Assembly: GCF_039536205.1 (NCBI RefSeq)
Contig: NZ_BAAAYL010000001.1
Span: forward strand, 6,634,001-6,698,000
DNA length: 64,000 bases
Source: Streptomyces sannanensis
GTDB taxonomy: Bacteria > Actinomycetota > Actinomycetes > Streptomycetales > Streptomycetaceae
Direction of reading: 5' to 3'
Under the pieces are notes generated by a model. The model searched no databases, was not told the DNA's origin, and saw only the letters and a list, made by a program, of their open reading frames with translations. Position numbers and translations under genes: made by a program. Shown here piece by piece: positions 1-13,647 of the stretch (the stretch's first letter is position 1; each line of letters opens with the position of its first letter).

Positions 1-3000
1 CCCGAAGGCCCGGATCGCCTTCATGCTCCACGACGCAAGGGCGGCACTGCTGCTGACCACCCCGGACACCGACGCCCTGGTCCCCGCGGACCTCGCCACC
101 CCCCGGCTCGTACTGGACCCGGCACGGCCCGCCGGCGTCCCGGGCACGTTCCCCGCGACCGACCCCGCCGACGCCGACCGCACCACGCCGCTGCTCCCGC
201 AGCACCCGCTCTATGTGATCTACACCTCCGGCTCCACCGGCCGGCCCAAGGCCGTCACCATGCCGGGGCGGGCCGTGCTCAACCTGCTGCTGTGGCACCA
301 CCGTGCCCTCGGCGGTGACGCGACTGCACCGGCCGAACAGCCCGCCCGGACCGCCCAGTTCACCGCGATCAGCTTCGACGTCTCCGTGCAGGAGATCCTC
401 TCCGCGCTGGCCTTCGGCAAGACCCTCCTCGTACCGACGGAGGACGAGCGACGCAGCGCAGAACTCCTGGTCTCCTGGCTGGAACGGCACGAGGTGACGG
501 AACTCTTCGCGCCGAACCTGGTCGTCGAGGCGGTCGCCGAGGCGGCGCTGGAGAGCGGACGTACGCTCCCGTCGCTGCGGTCCGTCGCCCAGGCAGGCGA
601 GGCACTGCGGCTCGGCGGGCAGGTCCGCGCGTTCCACACGAGCAGCCCCGGCAGGGCGCTGCACAACCACTACGGGCCCGCCGAGACCCACGTCGTCACC
701 GCCTGCGCTCTCCCCGCCGACCTCGCCGGCTGCCCCCATACGCCGCCGATCGGCCGTCCCGTCGCGAACACCCGGGTGTACGTCCTGGACGCCGCGCTGC
801 GCCCCGTGCCCGCCGGTGTGCCGGGCGAGCTGTACATCGCCGGCGTCGCCCTGGCACGCGGCTATCTGCACCGGCCGGGCCTCACTGCCGAACGGTTCGT
901 GGCCGACCCCTACGGCCCGGCCGGGACCCGGATGTACCGCACGGGTGACCTCGTGCGGTGGACCACCGACGGCCCCCTGGAGTTCCTGGGCCGTGTGGAC
1001 CACCAGGTCAAGGTCCGCGGCTTCCGCATCGAACTGGGTGAGATCGAGGCCGCGCTCACCGACGGCCCCGACGTGGCGCAGTGCGCCGTGCTCGCCCACG
1101 AACCCCGCCCCGGCGAGAAGCGGATCGTCGCCTACGTCGTGCCCACCGGTGACGGTCCCGCGGACCGTGCCGCCGGCGCGCCCGACGGGGAGTGGCACCG
1201 GCGGCTGCGCGCCCTCCTCGGTGACCGGCTCCCCGCGTACATGGTGCCTACGGCCTTCGTGACCGTCGGCGCACTGCCGCTGACCTCCAACGGCAAACTG
1301 GACCGTGGCGCCCTGCCCGTCCCCGATCTCGCGCCCGCCGTCTCCGGCCGTGCGCCGCGCACCCCGCACGAGCACGTGCTGTGCGAGCTGTTCGCCGAGG
1401 TCCTCGGCGTGGAGCGGGTCGGCGTCGACGACAGCTTCTTCGACCTCGGCGGACACTCGCTGCTGGCGACGCGTCTCGTCTCCCGCGTCCGCGCCGCGCT
1501 CGGCGTGGAGCTCGATCTGCGCAGCCTCTTCGAGACGCCCACCGTCGGCGGACTCGCCGCCCGGCTCGGTGAGGCGGAACAGGCCCGCCCGGCCCTGGCC
1601 CGTCTCCCACGCCCCGAGCGTGTGCCACTCTCGTACGCCCAGCGCCGTCTGTGGTTCCTGCACCGGCTGGAGGGCCCCAGCGCCACCTACAACATGCCCC
1701 TGGCGTTGCGCCTGTCGGGCTCCCTGGACCGGAAGGCGCTGGAGTCCGCGCTGCGCGACGTCGTGCACCGGCACGAGAGCCTGCGCACGCTCATCGGCCA
1801 CACCGCCGACGGCGAGCCGTACCAGCGGATCGTCACCGCGGCACAGGCCTGCCCCGGACTGCCCGTGACGCAGACCACCGAGGAGGACCTCGCCGGCCGG
1901 CTCGCCACGACGGCCGCCCACCGCTTCGACCTGGCCGCCGAAGCGCCGCTGCGGGCCGAGCTCTTCGCGCTCGCACCCCAGGACCACGTGCTGCTGGTGG
2001 TCGTCCACCACATCGCGGGCGACGGCTGGTCCCTCGAACCCCTCGCCCGCGACCTGACGACGGCCTACGCCGCCCGCTGCCGCGGCGACGCGCCGTCCTG
2101 GCCCGCGCTGCCCGTGCAGTACGCCGACTACGCGCTGTGGCAGCGTGAGCTGCTCGGCGACGACCTGGACCCGGACAGTCTCTTCGCGCGGCAGCTCGCC
2201 TACTGGACCGAGCGGCTGGCCGGTCTGCCCGAGCGGATCCAGTTGCCGGCCGACCGGCCCCGGCCACGGGCTATGTCCTACCGGGGCGCCCTGCTGGGCG
2301 TGGACTTGGGCGCCGGGCTGCACGCCCGTCTGACGGACCTGGCCCGGAGCACTGGCAGCAGTCTGTTCATGGTTCTGCAGGCGGGGCTTGCCGCTCTGTT
2401 CACCCGGCTCGGCGCGGGCGCCGATATCGTGGTCGGCGCCCCGGTCGCCGGGCGCACGGACGAGGCGCTCGACGACCTCGTGGGCTTCTTTGTCAATACC
2501 CTCGTCCTGCGGACGGACACCTCCGGCGATCCCACGTTCGCCGAGCTGCTCGGGCGCGTACGGGACGACGCGCTGGCCGCGTACGTCCACCAGGACGTGC
2601 CGTTCGAGCATCTGGTGGAGGAGCTCAATCCGGCGCGGTCGTTGTCCCACCACCCGCTGTTCCAGGTGATGCTTGCTCTGCAGAACGCGCCCACCGGCGA
2701 CTTCGAGCTGCCCGGCCTGCGGGTCTCGGGACTGACGGTGCCCACCGGCACCTCGCGGGTGGACCTGACGTTCAGCCTCGCCGAGCGGCGCGGTGTCGAC
2801 GGCACCCCGGGCGGACTTCACGGCGTCGTCGAGTACAGCACGGACCTGTACGATCCGGCCACGGTCGAGTCGGTCGTCGCACGGTGGACACGGCTGCTGG
2901 AGGCGATGGCCGCCGACCCGCAACAGCGGATCGGGCACGTCGACATCCTCTCCGCCGAGGAGCACCGCCGCCTGCTCGCCGATCACGAGGACACGTCCCT

Positions 3001-6000
3001 TCCCTTCGCCGAGGCGACCTTTCCCGTGCTCTTCGCGACGCGGGTGCGGGCGACGCCGGACGCGATGGCGCTGATCGCCGGGGAGACGTCGTTGACGTAT
3101 GCCGAGCTGGACGCTCGGGCGAACCGGTTCGCGCATGTACTGGTGGAGCGTGGGGTGGGGCCGGAGGGGGTGGTGGCGCTGGTTCTGCCGCGGTCGGTGG
3201 AGCTGGTCGTGGCGATGCTGGGTGTGATGAAGGCGGGCGCGGCGTATCTGCCGGTGGATCCGGGATATCCGCGGTCGCGGATCGCGTTCATGCTGGAGGA
3301 CGCCTGCCCCGCGCTCGTGGTCGACGACCCGTCGTTCGTGTCGGCGACCGACGGCCGCCCGGACTCGGATCCGGAGGTACGGCTGGATCCGCGTCATCCG
3401 GCGTACGTCATCTACACGTCGGGTTCGACGGGGCACCCCAAGGGCGTGGTGGTGAGCCACGCCGGTATCGCCGGGCTTCACGCCGCGACGGTCGAACGCT
3501 TCGGGATCGACACCGGCAGCCGCATTCTGCAGTTCGCGTCGCCGAGCTTCGACGCCTCCTTCTGGGACCTGTCGAACGCGCTGCTCTCGGGAGCCGCCCT
3601 CGTCCTGGCCCCGGCCGACGAGCCGCTGTCCGGCCTGACCGACCACCGCACGCGCGTGACCCACGCGATGCTTCCGCCGTCCGCTCTGGCGGCCCTGGCG
3701 GCAACCGAAGTGCCGTCGGCGACCACCCTCGTGGTCGGCGGTGAGGCGTGTCCGGCGGAGTTGGTGGAGCGTTGGGCGGCGGGCCGCCGGATGATCAATG
3801 CGTACGGTCCGACCGAGGCGACGGTGTGCGCGACGATGAGTGATCCGTTGTCGCCGGGGTCGGGGGTGCCGTCGATCGGTCGTCCGATCGCGAACACGCG
3901 GGTGTATGTGCTGGACGGTGGTCTGCGCCCGGTTCCGTCGGGTGTCGCGGGTGAGTTGTACGTCGCTGGTGGGGGACTGGCGCGTGGGTATCTGAACCGT
4001 GCGGGGTTGACGGCGGAGCGGTTCGTGGCGGATCCGTTCGGGCCGGCGGGTTCGCGGATGTACCGCACGGGTGACCTCGTGCGGTGGGGTTCGGGTGGTT
4101 GTCTGGAGTTCGTGGGGCGCGCCGATGAGCAGGTCAAGGCGCGGGGCTTCCGTATCGAACCCGGCGAGGTCGAGGCGGTGCTGTCCGCCCACCCCGATGT
4201 CGAACGGTGTGCCGTGGCGGCACGCGACGGCCGTCTGGTCGGATACGTCGTCGCCGGCACGGATGTGCGTCCCGCCGACATGGGGGAGTTTCTGCGGGAG
4301 CGGTTGCCGGAGTACATGGTTCCGGCGGCGTTCGTGGCGCTTGAGACGCTTCCGCTGACGCCGAGCGGGAAGCTGGACCGGGCGGCCCTGCCGGACCCGG
4401 AGTTCGGCGCGGCCGAGCGGAGCAGGGCTCCGCGCACCCCGCGCGAGCAGGTGCTGGCGGAGCTGTTCGCCGAGGTGCTGGGACTGCCCGACGTCGGCAT
4501 CGACGACAGCTTCTTCGACCTGGGCGGACACTCCCTCCTCGCCATGCGGCTGATCGCTCGCATCCGCACGCTCCTCGAGGTCGAGGTGGAACTGCGGGCA
4601 CTCTTCGAGACACCGACCGTCGCCGTACTCGCCACGAGGCTCGACGGCCTCGGACACGCACGCCGCGCGTTGCGGGCGTACCCGCGCCCCGGAGTCGTTC
4701 CGTTGTCGTTCGCGCAGCGCCGGCTGTGGTTCCTGCACCAGATGGAGGGCCCGAGCGCGACGTACAACATCCCGCTGGCGCTGCGGCTGTCCGGAGATCT
4801 GGACCGTACGGCCCTCCAGCAGGCCCTCGCCGACGTGGTGGAGCGGCACGAGAGCCTGCGGACGGTCTTCACCGAAGTCGACGGTGTGCCGTGCCAGCGC
4901 GTACTAGACCCCGAAGAGGCACGCCCCCGGCTGCGGGTGACCGACACGGCGGAAGCGGAACTGCCGCAACGGCTCGGGGATGCGGCGCGGTACGCGTTCG
5001 ACCTGTCGGCCGAGTCCCCGCTGCGGGCCGAACTCTTCGCCGTCACTCCCACCGAGCACGTCCTGTTGGTCCTTGTGCATCACATCGCGGGCGACGGCTG
5101 GTCCATGGGCCCGATGGCCCGTGACCTGACCACCGCCTATGCGACACGCGCCGGGGGAGGAAAGCCGGAGTGGCCGCCGCTCGCGGTGCAGTACGCCGAC
5201 TACACCCTCTGGCAGCGTGACCTCCTCGGAGACGCCGACGACCCGGACAGCCTCTTCGCCCGTCAACTCGCCCACTGGACCGAGCGGCTGGCGGACCTGC
5301 CCGAGCAGATCCAGCTGCCGACGGACCGGCCACGCCCGGCCATGGCCTCGTACCGGGGCGAGCACCTCATCGCGGAGCTGAGCCCCGAACTGCACGCCGG
5401 ACTGGTCACGCTGGCCCGCCGGTGCGGCGCCAGCCTCTTCATGGTGCTCCAGGCGGGGCTTGCCGCGCTGTTCACCCGGCTCGGCGCGGGCACCGACATC
5501 GCCGTCGGCAGCCCCATCGCCGGGCGCACGGACGAGGCGCTCGACGACCTCGTGGGCTTCTTCGTCAACACCCTGGTCCTGCGCACCGACACCTCCGGGG
5601 ACCCCACCTTCGACGAGCTCGTGGGGAGGGTCCGGGAGAACGCACTGGGCGCCTACGCCCACCAGGACCTGCCGTTCGAGCACCTGGTGGAGGAGCTCAA
5701 CCCGGCGCGGTCGCTGTCCCACCATCCGCTGTTCCAGGTGATGTTCGCCCTGCAGAACACGCCGGCCGGGGACTTCGAGCTGCCTGGGCTGCGCGTGTCG
5801 CCCGCCCCTGCCCCCACCGGCACCGCCAAGTTCGATCTGGGCTTCAGCCTGTTCGAGCGGTACGGCGAGGACGGCACGCCGCTGGGCGTCATCGGCACCG
5901 TCGAGTACGCCACCGACCTCTACGACCGCGCCACGGTCGAAATCCTCGTCGCGCGCTGGACACGGCTGCTGCAGGCCGTCGTCGCCGACCCCGGACGGCC

Positions 6001-9000
6001 GGTCGGCCAGGTCGACCTGCTGTCCGCCGATGAGCGGAACCGCCTGCTGGCCGGCTACAACGACACCGACGTCCCCGTGGACGCCGTCCCGCTCCCCTTC
6101 TCCTTCGCCGCACAGGTGCGGGCGACGCCGGACGCGGTGGCCCTCGTCTGCGACGGCACCGCCCTGACGTACGCGGAACTCGACGCGCGTGCCAACCGGT
6201 TCGCGCACGCCCTGATGGCGCGCGGGGTGGGCGTCGAGCAGATCGTGGCCCTCGCTCTGCCCCGGTCGGTGGAGCTGGTCGTGGCGGTCCTCGGGACGAT
6301 GAAGGCGGGCGCCGCCTACCTCCCCGTCGACCCGGAGTACCCGCAGTCCCGGATCGCGTTCATGCTCGACGACGCCCGGCCGGCCCTCGTCGTCGACGAC
6401 CCGGCCATGGTCACCGGGACGGACGGATTCCCTCAGACCGATCCGGCCGTCGCACTCGACGTGCGTAACCCCGCGTACGTCATCTACACCTCGGGCTCGA
6501 CCGGCCGGCCCAAGGGCGTGGTGGTGAGCCACGCCGGGATCGCCGGCCTGGTGGCCGCCCAGGTGGACCGGTTCGCGATCGACGGTCGCAGCCGGGTCCT
6601 GCAGTTCGCCTCACCGAGCTTCGACGCCTCCGTCTCCGAGCTGTACACGGCACTGCTGACGGGCGCGACGCTGGTGCTGCCGCCCCTCGGACCGCCGCTC
6701 GACGCGCTGCGGGGCGACGCCCTCGGCGTGACCCATGTGACGCTGGTTCCGTCGGTGCTGGCGGCCCTGCCGGACGAGGCCGGACTGTCCGTGTCGACGC
6801 TGGTGGTGGCCGGCGAGGCATGCCCGCCCGAACTGGTGGTCCGCTGGGCGCCCGGGCGGCGGATGATCAACGCCTACGGTCCCACCGAGACCACGGTCTG
6901 CGCGACCATGAGCGACCCGCTCACCCCCGGGGCCGGGGTCCCGCCGATCGGTCGGCCCATGGCCAACACCCGCGTATACGTGCTGGACAGCTTCCTGCGA
7001 CCGGTGCCGGAAGGCGTGAGCGGGGAACTGTACGTCGCCGGCGGCGGCCTCGCCCGCGGCTACCTGAACCGGCCCAGGCTGACCGCCGAGCGTTTCGTGG
7101 CGAACCCGTACGGGCCCGCCGGGGCTCGGATGTACCGCACCGGCGACCTGGTGCGGTGGAACGCGAACGGGCACCTGGAATATGTCGGCCGGGCCGACGA
7201 CCAGGTGAAATTGCGCGGTTTCCGCATCGAACCCGGCGAGATCGAGGCGGTCCTCGCCACCCACCCGGGGGTGGGCCAGTCCGCAGTGGTCGTCCGGCAG
7301 GACCGTACCGACACGCCCGAAGACCGACAGCTCGTCGCGTACGTCGTGGCGAGCGACGACGCCGGGACCGGACGTGACCACCGGCTCGAAGAGGATCACG
7401 TCGGGGAGTGGCGGGAGATCTACGACGCGCTGCCCATCACGGCATCCCCGGCCGGCTTCGGCCAGAACTTCACCGGCTGGAACAGCAGTTACGACGGAAA
7501 GCCCATCCCCGTGGAACAGATGCGGGAGTGGCGCGACGCCACCGTGGACCGCATCCTGTCACTGAGTCCCCGGCGGGTGCTGGAGGTCGGCGTCGGCACG
7601 GGACTCCTGCTCTCCCAGGTCGCACCCCACTGCGAGACCTACTGGGCGACCGACTTCTCCGCCACTGCCATCCACGCGCTGGCGGAACGGCTCGGCGACC
7701 GACCGGACCTCGCCGCACGGGTCGTCCCGCGGACCCAGGCCGCTCACGAAACCGACGGGTTGCCCCCCGGCACCTTCGACACCGTCGTCGTGAACTCGGT
7801 CGTCCAGTACTTCCCCGGCGCCGACTACCTCGCCGACGTCGTGCGCCGGCTCATGGCGCTGCTCGCGCCCGGCGGCACCCTCTTCCTCGGCGACGTACGC
7901 AACGTACGGCTGCTGCGCCCGTTCGCCACCGCGGTACAGCTGCACAAGGCGGGCGAGGACACCGACCCGGTGACCGTGCGGCGCGCGGTGGAGCAGGCCC
8001 TGCTGGTCGAGAAGGAACTCCTCGTCGACCCGGACTTCTTCACCACCCTGCGCGACACGAGCGACGACATCGGCGCGGTGGCCGTCCACGTCAAGCGCGG
8101 CGGCCACCACAACGAACTCACCCGCTACCGCTACGACGTCACCCTGCACAAGCCGCCCGTCGCCCCACTCGCGCTCGACACACCCGCCGAGATCGCCTGG
8201 GGACGGCAGCTCTCCGGACTGGACGCGCTGCGCCGGCTTCTCACCGACCTGCCTCCGTCGGCCGCGCTCCGCGTCATCGGGGTGCCGAACGGCCGCGTCG
8301 CGCGGGAGGCCGCCGTCGCCGAAGCCGTGCGCCACGGTGACGCCACCCTGCCGGACCTGATCGCCCGGCTGCACGGCCCCGAGGACAAGGACCTCGTCGA
8401 CCCCGAGGAGTTCCACGCCCTCGGTGAGGCATGCGGGCGATGGGTGGGCGTCACCTGGTCGCCCACCGCGGACGACGCCCTGGACGTCGTCTTCGCGGCG
8501 TCCGCGGACGCTTCCAGGGCCGTGCCCGACGGTCTCTACCGGCCGCGGCGGACGACGGACACGCCGCTGTCCGCGCTCACCAACCGCCCGACCGGTGCTC
8601 GCGGCACCGGGGCCCTTGTCGCCGAATTGCGAGACTGGCTGCGCGCACGACTGCCCGAGCACCTCGTTCCGTCGGCGTTCGTGGCCCTGGACGCCCTGCC
8701 GCTGACCGCCGCCGGAAAGCTGGACCGGCGCGCCCTGCCCGCCCCCGACCTCGGAACGGCAGGACGTGGCCGCGCCCCGCGCACCCCACAGGAACAGCTC
8801 CTCGCCGATCTGTTCGCCGAGGTCCTCGGCCTCGCCGAGGCCGGCGTCGACGACAGCTTCTTCGACCTGGGCGGGCACTCGCTGCTCGCCATCCGGCTGG
8901 TGTCCCGGATCCGCGCCGTCTTCGGAGTGGAGCTCGAGGTCAGGATTCTGTTCGAGGCACCAACGGTGGCCGCGCTCGCGGCCCGGCTGGACGGAGCCGG

Positions 9001-12000
9001 CCGGGCCCGGCCCGCCCTGACGGCCCGGGAGCGCCCGCAGCGGATGCCGCTGTCGTTCGCCCAACGGCGCCTGTGGTTCCTGCACCAGATGGACGGCCCC
9101 GGGGCCACGTACAACATGCCGCTGGCACTGCGGCTGACCGGCCCGCTCGACCGGTGTGCGCTGCGTGACGCGCTCGGCGACGTGGTCACGCGCCACGAGA
9201 GCCTGCGCACCGTGTTCCGCACCTTCAGTGGTACGCCGTACCAGCATGTGCTCACGCCCGACGAGGCGCGCCCCGAACTGCCCGCCGTCGAGACGGACGA
9301 GGCCGGCCTCGCGGACCGGCTGGCGGAGTCCTCCCGTCGCGGCTTCGACCTCGCCTCCGAAACACCCCTGCGCGCGGAGCTGTTCGCGATCGCCCCGGAC
9401 GACCACGTGCTGCTGGTCGTCGTGCACCACATCGCGGGCGACGGCTGGTCGATGGGGCCGTTGTCGCGGGATGTGGCGACGGCCTACGCGGCCCGCTGCC
9501 GGAGCGAGGAGCCGCGGTGGTCGCCACTGCCGGTGCAGTACGCCGACTACACGTTGTGGCAGCGAGAGCTCCTCGGGGACGCCTCCGACCCGGACAGTCT
9601 GTTCGCCGCCCAGCTGGCGTACTGGACCGACGCCTTGACCGGACTGCCGGAGCAGATCCAGCTCCCCGCCGACCGGCCACGCCCCGCGGCGGCCTCCCAG
9701 CGCGGCGACCAGCTGCCGGTGCGCATCGACGGCGCACTCCACCGGAGCCTGCGCGAGCTCGCCGCGGCCCACGGCGCCAGCATGTTCATGGTGCTGCAGG
9801 CCGGTCTCGCGGCGCTGCTCAGCAGGCTCGGTGCCGGGGACGACATCCCGGTCGGCAGCCCCATCGCCGGGCGCAACGATCAGGCCCTCGATGACCTCGT
9901 CGGCTTCTTCGTCAACACCCTCGTCCTGCGCACCGACACCTCCGGCGCCCCCTGCTTCACCGAACTGCTGGGACGCGTACGGGAGACGGCCCTCGCCGCG
10001 TACAGCCACCAGGACGTGCCGTTCGAGTACCTCGTCGAGGCCCTCAACCCCGCACGCTCACTCGCGCACCACCCGCTCTGCCAGGTCATGCTCGCTCTGC
10101 AGAACGCGCCGACAGGGGACTTCGAGCTGCCGGGCCTGAGGACCGGCTTCGTCTCCGCCCCCACCGGTACCGCACGCGTCGACCTCACCTTCAGCCTGGC
10201 CGAGCAGCACTGCGCGGACGGCGGACCGGACGGGATCGTCGGCGCGGTGGAGTACGCGACCGACCTCTTCGACCGCGCCACGGTCGAGGCGCTCTTCGCC
10301 CGGTGGGTGCGCCTGCTGGAGGCGGTCGTCGCCGATCCCGGTCGGCCGATCGGCCGCATCGACGTCGTGTCCCCGGAGGAGCGCCGTCGGCTGTTGGCCC
10401 CGCAGAAGCCGGCCGAGGAGATCCCCGCCATCGGGCTGCCGGAGCTCTTCGCCCGGCAGGTGCGCGCCACACCCGACGCCGTCGCGGTCGTCGCAGGTGA
10501 CACCACCCTGACGTACGCCCGGCTCGACGAACGCGCCGACCGTCTCGCGCACGCACTGGCCGGGCAGGGCGTCCGGCCCGGCGACACGGTGGCGGTGCTG
10601 CTGGAGCGCTCCGCCGAGCTCATCGTGGCGATCCTCGCCGTCGTCAAGGCCGGCGCCGCCTACGTGCCCCTGGACCCGCGCTTCCCTTCCGGCCGGGTCG
10701 ACCTGATCGTCCGTGAGACGGGTGCGGGGCTGGTGCTCACGCACGACGTGCTGACCGCGCTGGTCCAGGGCCCGCCCGAGACCGGGGCACCGGCCGTCCC
10801 CCACCACCCCCGCCGGCTCGCGTACATCATGTACACCTCCGGCTCCACCGGCCGGCCCAAGGGCATCGCCGTCACCCACCACGACGTGGCGGGCCTGGCG
10901 CTCGCGCCGTGCTGGCGCGGCGGCGCCCATGAGCGGGTGCTGCTGCACTCCCCGACGGCCTTCGACGCCTCCACGTACGAGATGTGGGTGCCGCTCCTCA
11001 ACGGCGGCCGCGTCGTGGTCGCGCCGCCGGGACAGTTGCACACGGCCGAGCTCGCCCGCGTCGTCGCCGGACACGAAGTGACGGGACTGTGGCTGACGGC
11101 CGGTCTGTTCCATCTCGTCGCGGAGGAACGCCCCGACGCCTTCGCAGGGGTACGGGAGATCTGGACGGGCGGCGACGTCGTGTCCGTGTCCGCTGTCCAC
11201 CGGGTACGGGCCGCCTGTCCGGGTACCGAGGTGGTCAACGGATACGGGCCCACCGAGACGACCACGTTCGCCGCCTACCACCCGGTGGGCGACCTGTCGG
11301 CAGAGGCTCATGGCGTCCCGATCGGCAAGCCGATGGCCGGGATGCGGCTGTACGTCCTCGATGCCGGCCTGGGACTCGTGCCGCCCGGCGTCGTGGCTGA
11401 GCTGTACATCGCCGGGACGGGCGTCGCCCGGGGTTACCACGGCCGGTCCGCCCTGACCGCGGAACGCTTCGTCGCCGACCCGTACGGTGCCGCCGGCACC
11501 CGCATGTACCGTACCGGCGACCTCGTGCGCCGGAACGCCGAGGGGGCGCTCGAGTTCGTCGGCCGCGCCGACGACCAGGTCAAACTCCGTGGCTTCCGCA
11601 TTGAACCCGGTGAGATCGAGGCCGCGCTGGCCGACTGCCCGGGTGTCGCCCAAGCAGCGGTCGTGGCCCGCGAGGACCGGCCCGGGGACAAGCAGCTCGT
11701 CGCGTACCTCGTACCCGCCTCCGAAGGGGCCCCCGAGGTGCGGGAGCTGTCCGACCGGCTCCTGCGCCGCCTGCCCGAGTACATGGTGCCGTCCGCGTTC
11801 GTCACCCTCGAGGCCCTGCCGCTCACCCGGAACGGCAAGCTGGACCGCGCGGCGCTGCCCGCACCCGAGTACGGCTCCGCCGGCACCGGTCGCTCCCCGA
11901 GGACACCGCGGGAGCAGCTGCTGTGCGATCTGTTCGCCGAGGTGCTCGGCCGGGAACAGGTCCGCATCGACGACAGCTTCTTCGACCTCGGCGGCCACTC

Positions 12001-12961
12001 GCTGCTGGCGGCCCGTCTCGTGTCCCGGGTCCGCGAGACGCTCGGCATCGAGCTGGGGCTGCGTACTCTCTTCGAGGCACCGACCGTGGCCGCTCTCACC
12101 GGACGCCTGGCCATGGACGACCCCGACGACGCGTTCGACGTGCTCCTGCCACTGCGACCCACCGGCCGGTGCAAGCCGCTGTTCTGCGTCCACCCGGGAG
12201 GCGGCATCAGCTGGTCGTACTGCGGACTGATGAACCACCTCGGGCCCGAGTACCCGGTGTACGCCATCCAGGCGCGCAGCCTCGGCCGGCCCGAGCCCCG
12301 GCCCACCTCCATCGAGGAGATGGCGGCCGACTACGTGGAGCAGATGCGCAAGGTCCAGCCCGAGGGGCCGTACCAGGTGCTCGGCTGGTCCGCGGGGGGG
12401 CTCATCGCCCACGCGATCGCCACGGAGCTGCAGCGACAGGGGGAGCGGACCGCGCTTCTGGCGGTTCTCGACGCCTACCCGGTCGGTGACGTCTCCTTCG
12501 ACGAGCCGCCCGTTCCCACCGAGCGGGACGTCCTCGTCGGCATGCTGGACTGCGACGCGGAGGAACTCGGCGACGGCCCGCTGACCTACACCGAGGTCGC
12601 CGACATCCTCCAGCGGCGCGGCAGCGCCCTGGCCAGCCTTCAGGAACGCCACATCGAGGCCGTCGTCCAGATCATGATCAACAACGCGCGGCTGGCGCTC
12701 GACTTCACCCCCGGCCTGTTCGACGGGGACATGCTCCTGTTCAACTCCACGATCGACCGCCGGGAGGACGGGCCGGACGCCGAGGTCTGGCGGCCCTACG
12801 TCACGGGCCGCATCGAGTCCCACGACATCACCACCCGGCACGACCGCATGACCCAGCCGGGATCACTTGCCCAGATCGGTCCGGTCCTGGCAGCGAGGAT
12901 CGCGGACATCACCGAGCGGATCCACGAGTGGGTCCACACCGACAAGAGGGAGAACCGATGA
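1..12961 (+). CDS. Non-ribosomal peptide synthetase, 3' part (four modules and terminal thioesterase), 5' end outside window
   Basis: The reading frame is already open at base 2, inside the first adenylation domain, so the gene starts upstream. Numbering residues from the first ATG at 23, the order is A1 (to about 430), T1 (Ser479), C, A2, T2 (Ser1504), C, A3 interrupted by an N-methyltransferase, T3 (Ser2953), C, A4, T4 (Ser3993), TE. Each carrier has GGHSL; each condensation domain has an intact HHIAGDG; A10 motifs end in GKLDR. The methyltransferase lies between A8 and A10 of A3, with VLEVGVGTG and NSVVQYFP motifs. The thioesterase has GWSAGG (Ser4123) and a late RHD histidine. Pocket residues I read by alignment to GrsA are A1 DVQFAAHVVK (Pro-like), A2 DAWMVGAVCK (hydrophobic, unassigned), A3 DASTVAAVCK (a published Tyr code), A4 DAYWWGGTFK (Val-like). 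I see no epimerase. Product: a peptide ending Pro-X-NMeTyr-Val, cyclised or hydrolysed by the TE. Substrate calls are predictions. Confidence 0.97.
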   Translation, partial: PKARIAFMLHDARAALLLTTPDTDALVPADLATPRLVLDPARPAGVPGTFPATDPADADRTTPLLPQHPLYVIYTSGSTGRPKAVTMPGRAVLNLLLWHHRALGGDATAPAEQPARTAQFTAISFDVSVQEILSALAFGKTLLVPTEDERRSAELLVSWLERHEVTELFAPNLVVEAVAEAALESGRTLPSLRSVAQAGEALRLGGQVRAFHTSSPGRALHNHYGPAETHVVTACALPADLAGCPHTPPIGRPVANTRVYVLDAALRPVPAGVPGELYIAGVALARGYLHRPGLTAERFVADPYGPAGTRMYRTGDLVRWTTDGPLEFLGRVDHQVKVRGFRIELGEIEAALTDGPDVAQCAVLAHEPRPGEKRIVAYVVPTGDGPADRAAGAPDGEWHRRLRALLGDRLPAYMVPTAFVTVGALPLTSNGKLDRGALPVPDLAPAVSGRAPRTPHEHVLCELFAEVLGVERVGVDDSFFDLGGHSLLATRLVSRVRAALGVELDLRSLFETPTVGGLAARLGEAEQARPALARLPRPERVPLSYAQRRLWFLHRLEGPSATYNMPLALRLSGSLDRKALESALRDVVHRHESLRTLIGHTADGEPYQRIVTAAQACPGLPVTQTTEEDLAGRLATTAAHRFDLAAEAPLRAELFALAPQDHVLLVVVHHIAGDGWSLEPLARDLTTAYAARCRGDAPSWPALPVQYADYALWQRELLGDDLDPDSLFARQLAYWTERLAGLPERIQLPADRPRPRAMSYRGALLGVDLGAGLHARLTDLARSTGSSLFMVLQAGLAALFTRLGAGADIVVGAPVAGRTDEALDDLVGFFVNTLVLRTDTSGDPTFAELLGRVRDDALAAYVHQDVPFEHLVEELNPARSLSHHPLFQVMLALQNAPTGDFELPGLRVSGLTVPTGTSRVDLTFSLAERRGVDGTPGGLHGVVEYSTDLYDPATVESVVARWTRLLEAMAADPQQRIGHVDILSAEEHRRLLADHEDTSLPFAEATFPVLFATRVRATPDAMALIAGETSLTYAELDARANRFAHVLVERGVGPEGVVALVLPRSVELVVAMLGVMKAGAAYLPVDPGYPRSRIAFMLEDACPALVVDDPSFVSATDGRPDSDPEVRLDPRHPAYVIYTSGSTGHPKGVVVSHAGIAGLHAATVERFGIDTGSRILQFASPSFDASFWDLSNALLSGAALVLAPADEPLSGLTDHRTRVTHAMLPPSALAALAATEVPSATTLVVGGEACPAELVERWAAGRRMINAYGPTEATVCATMSDPLSPGSGVPSIGRPIANTRVYVLDGGLRPVPSGVAGELYVAGGGLARGYLNRAGLTAERFVADPFGPAGSRMYRTGDLVRWGSGGCLEFVGRADEQVKARGFRIEPGEVEAVLSAHPDVERCAVAARDGRLVGYVVAGTDVRPADMGEFLRERLPEYMVPAAFVALETLPLTPSGKLDRAALPDPEFGAAERSRAPRTPREQVLAELFAEVLGLPDVGIDDSFFDLGGHSLLAMRLIARIRTLLEVEVELRALFETPTVAVLATRLDGLGHARRALRAYPRPGVVPLSFAQRRLWFLHQMEGPSATYNIPLALRLSGDLDRTALQQALADVVERHESLRTVFTEVDGVPCQRVLDPEEARPRLRVTDTAEAELPQRLGDAARYAFDLSAESPLRAELFAVTPTEHVLLVLVHHIAGDGWSMGPMARDLTTAYATRAGGGKPEWPPLAVQYADYTLWQRDLLGDADDPDSLFARQLAHWTERLADLPEQIQLPTDRPRPAMASYRGEHLIAELSPELHAGLVTLARRCGASLFMVLQAGLAALFTRLGAGTDIAVGSPIAGRTDEALDDLVGFFVNTLVLRTDTSGDPTFDELVGRVRENALGAYAHQDLPFEHLVEELNPARSLSHHPLFQVMFALQNTPAGDFELPGLRVSPAPAPTGTAKFDLGFSLFERYGEDGTPLGVIGTVEYATDLYDRATVEILVARWTRLLQAVVADPGRPVGQVDLLSADERNRLLAGYNDTDVPVDAVPLPFSFAAQVRATPDAVALVCDGTALTYAELDARANRFAHALMARGVGVEQIVALALPRSVELVVAVLGTMKAGAAYLPVDPEYPQSRIAFMLDDARPALVVDDPAMVTGTDGFPQTDPAVALDVRNPAYVIYTSGSTGRPKGVVVSHAGIAGLVAAQVDRFAIDGRSRVLQFASPSFDASVSELYTALLTGATLVLPPLGPPLDALRGDALGVTHVTLVPSVLAALPDEAGLSVSTLVVAGEACPPELVVRWAPGRRMINAYGPTETTVCATMSDPLTPGAGVPPIGRPMANTRVYVLDSFLRPVPEGVSGELYVAGGGLARGYLNRPRLTAERFVANPYGPAGARMYRTGDLVRWNANGHLEYVGRADDQVKLRGFRIEPGEIEAVLATHPGVGQSAVVVRQDRTDTPEDRQLVAYVVASDDAGTGRDHRLEEDHVGEWREIYDALPITASPAGFGQNFTGWNSSYDGKPIPVEQMREWRDATVDRILSLSPRRVLEVGVGTGLLLSQVAPHCETYWATDFSATAIHALAERLGDRPDLAARVVPRTQAAHETDGLPPGTFDTVVVNSVVQYFPGADYLADVVRRLMALLAPGGTLFLGDVRNVRLLRPFATAVQLHKAGEDTDPVTVRRAVEQALLVEKELLVDPDFFTTLRDTSDDIGAVAVHVKRGGHHNELTRYRYDVTLHKPPVAPLALDTPAEIAWGRQLSGLDALRRLLTDLPPSAALRVIGVPNGRVAREAAVAEAVRHGDATLPDLIARLHGPEDKDLVDPEEFHALGEACGRWVGVTWSPTADDALDVVFAASADASRAVPDGLYRPRRTTDTPLSALTNRPTGARGTGALVAELRDWLRARLPEHLVPSAFVALDALPLTAAGKLDRRALPAPDLGTAGRGRAPRTPQEQLLADLFAEVLGLAEAGVDDSFFDLGGHSLLAIRLVSRIRAVFGVELEVRILFEAPTVAALAARLDGAGRARPALTARERPQRMPLSFAQRRLWFLHQMDGPGATYNMPLALRLTGPLDRCALRDALGDVVTRHESLRTVFRTFSGTPYQHVLTPDEARPELPAVETDEAGLADRLAESSRRGFDLASETPLRAELFAIAPDDHVLLVVVHHIAGDGWSMGPLSRDVATAYAARCRSEEPRWSPLPVQYADYTLWQRELLGDASDPDSLFAAQLAYWTDALTGLPEQIQLPADRPRPAAASQRGDQLPVRIDGALHRSLRELAAAHGASMFMVLQAGLAALLSRLGAGDDIPVGSPIAGRNDQALDDLVGFFVNTLVLRTDTSGAPCFTELLGRVRETALAAYSHQDVPFEYLVEALNPARSLAHHPLCQVMLALQNAPTGDFELPGLRTGFVSAPTGTARVDLTFSLAEQHCADGGPDGIVGAVEYATDLFDRATVEALFARWVRLLEAVVADPGRPIGRIDVVSPEERRRLLAPQKPAEEIPAIGLPELFARQVRATPDAVAVVAGDTTLTYARLDERADRLAHALAGQGVRPGDTVAVLLERSAELIVAILAVVKAGAAYVPLDPRFPSGRVDLIVRETGAGLVLTHDVLTALVQGPPETGAPAVPHHPRRLAYIMYTSGSTGRPKGIAVTHHDVAGLALAPCWRGGAHERVLLHSPTAFDASTYEMWVPLLNGGRVVVAPPGQLHTAELARVVAGHEVTGLWLTAGLFHLVAEERPDAFAGVREIWTGGDVVSVSAVHRVRAACPGTEVVNGYGPTETTTFAAYHPVGDLSAEAHGVPIGKPMAGMRLYVLDAGLGLVPPGVVAELYIAGTGVARGYHGRSALTAERFVADPYGAAGTRMYRTGDLVRRNAEGALEFVGRADDQVKLRGFRIEPGEIEAALADCPGVAQAAVVAREDRPGDKQLVAYLVPASEGAPEVRELSDRLLRRLPEYMVPSAFVTLEALPLTRNGKLDRAALPAPEYGSAGTGRSPRTPREQLLCDLFAEVLGREQVRIDDSFFDLGGHSLLAARLVSRVRETLGIELGLRTLFEAPTVAALTGRLAMDDPDDAFDVLLPLRPTGRCKPLFCVHPGGGISWSYCGLMNHLGPEYPVYAIQARSLGRPEPRPTSIEEMAADYVEQMRKVQPEGPYQVLGWSAGGLIAHAIATELQRQGERTALLAVLDAYPVGDVSFDEPPVPTERDVLVGMLDCDAEELGDGPLTYTEVADILQRRGSALASLQERHIEAVVQIMINNARLALDFTPGLFDGDMLLFNSTIDRREDGPDAEVWRPYVTGRIESHDITTRHDRMTQPGSLAQIGPVLAARIADITERIHEWVHTDKRENR

Positions 12962-13176
12962 CGACCAACCCCTTCGAGGACAAGGACGGCAGGTATCTGG
13001 TGCTCGTCAACGACGAGGGCCAGCACTCCCTGTGGCCGTCCTTCGCCGAGGTGCCCGACGGCTGGACCGCCGCCCACCCGGAGGACACCCGGGACGCCTG
13101 CCTGGAGTACGTGGAGCACCACTGGACCGACATGCGGCCACGGAGCCTCGTCGAGGCCATGGCCGAGCAGAGCTGA
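12958..13176 (+). CDS. MbtH-like protein
   Basis: A 72-residue protein with the full MbtH signature: NPFEDKDG near the N terminus, then [19 protein letters not shown] and WTDMRP with the invariant tryptophans. MbtH proteins bind adenylation domains and are often needed for their folding and activity. The ATG overlaps the NRPS stop codon (ATGA), so translation is coupled and the partner is almost certainly the upstream synthetase. An in-frame ATG ten codons earlier exists, but it lies inside the synthetase and before the conserved NPF start, so I use the overlapping ATG. Confidence 0.97.
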   Translation: MTTNPFEDKDGRYLVLVNDEGQHSLWPSFAEVPDGWTAAHPEDTRDACLEYVEHHWTDMRPRSLVEAMAEQS

Positions 13177-13194
13177 GACGGCGGACGCAGACCA

Positions 13195-13612
13195 GTGAGC
13201 ACCACCACCGACGCCGCCGAGTCCGTACCGCGCGCAGCGGACCGGGGCCCGGCGGCCCTCGGCACCGCGGCAGCGCACGGCACTCCGGCCGCACCCGACA
13301 TCACGGCGGCGATGCACACCCCGGAGTTCCTGGCGACGACCTCATCAGCGCACTTGTGGCGCGGCAGGCGTGCGGCGACCACCTCACCGACGAGGAACTT
13401 GCTGTCCACCAGCTTCATGCTCATCACCGCAGGCGACGAGACCAGCACCCACCTGATCGGCAACGGGACGCTGGCCCTGCTGCGGCACCCCGATCGCCAT
13501 CGGCACCGTCCTGCGCCGGTTCCCGCGACTGCGTCTGGACGACGGCACGCCGCTCACCTGGCACACCAACCCGCTGCAGCGCCGACGGCGGGCACTTCCC
13601 CTCACCTACTGA
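13195..13612 (+). pseudogene. Cytochrome P450 remnant, deleted and frameshifted
   Basis: Pieces of one bacterial P450 lie in order but in three frames. From the GTG at 13195 comes an N-terminal stretch ending in HTPEFLA. At about 13340 another frame reads DDLISALVARQACGDHLTDEE. After a frame change it continues with the I-helix FMLITAGDETSTHL (about 13408-13450). A third frame gives the C terminus, RRFPRLRLDDGTPLTWHTNP, and stops at 13610-13612. The central substrate-binding region, the ExxR helix and the cysteine heme ligand loop are missing, so no enzyme can be made. It follows mbtH by 18 bases and presumably once oxidised the NRPS product or a precursor. An open frame joins this remnant to the next gene, but that gene has its own ribosome-binding site. 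Confidence 0.8.
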
Positions 13613-13647
13613 CTCCCGACACCTTTCCGAGAAGGAGACGTTCGTCC

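Noticed and set aside
7559..12841. Very long open frames on the minus strand inside the NRPS gene
   Set aside because: They mirror the synthetase codons at extreme GC content, are Gly/Arg/Val-rich without motifs, and the plus strand encodes complete NRPS domains throughout.
1..12961. Epimerisation or heterocyclisation domains in the NRPS
   Set aside because: Every module passes directly from carrier to a condensation domain with HHxxxDG; no extra condensation-like domain or DxxxxD cyclisation motif is present.
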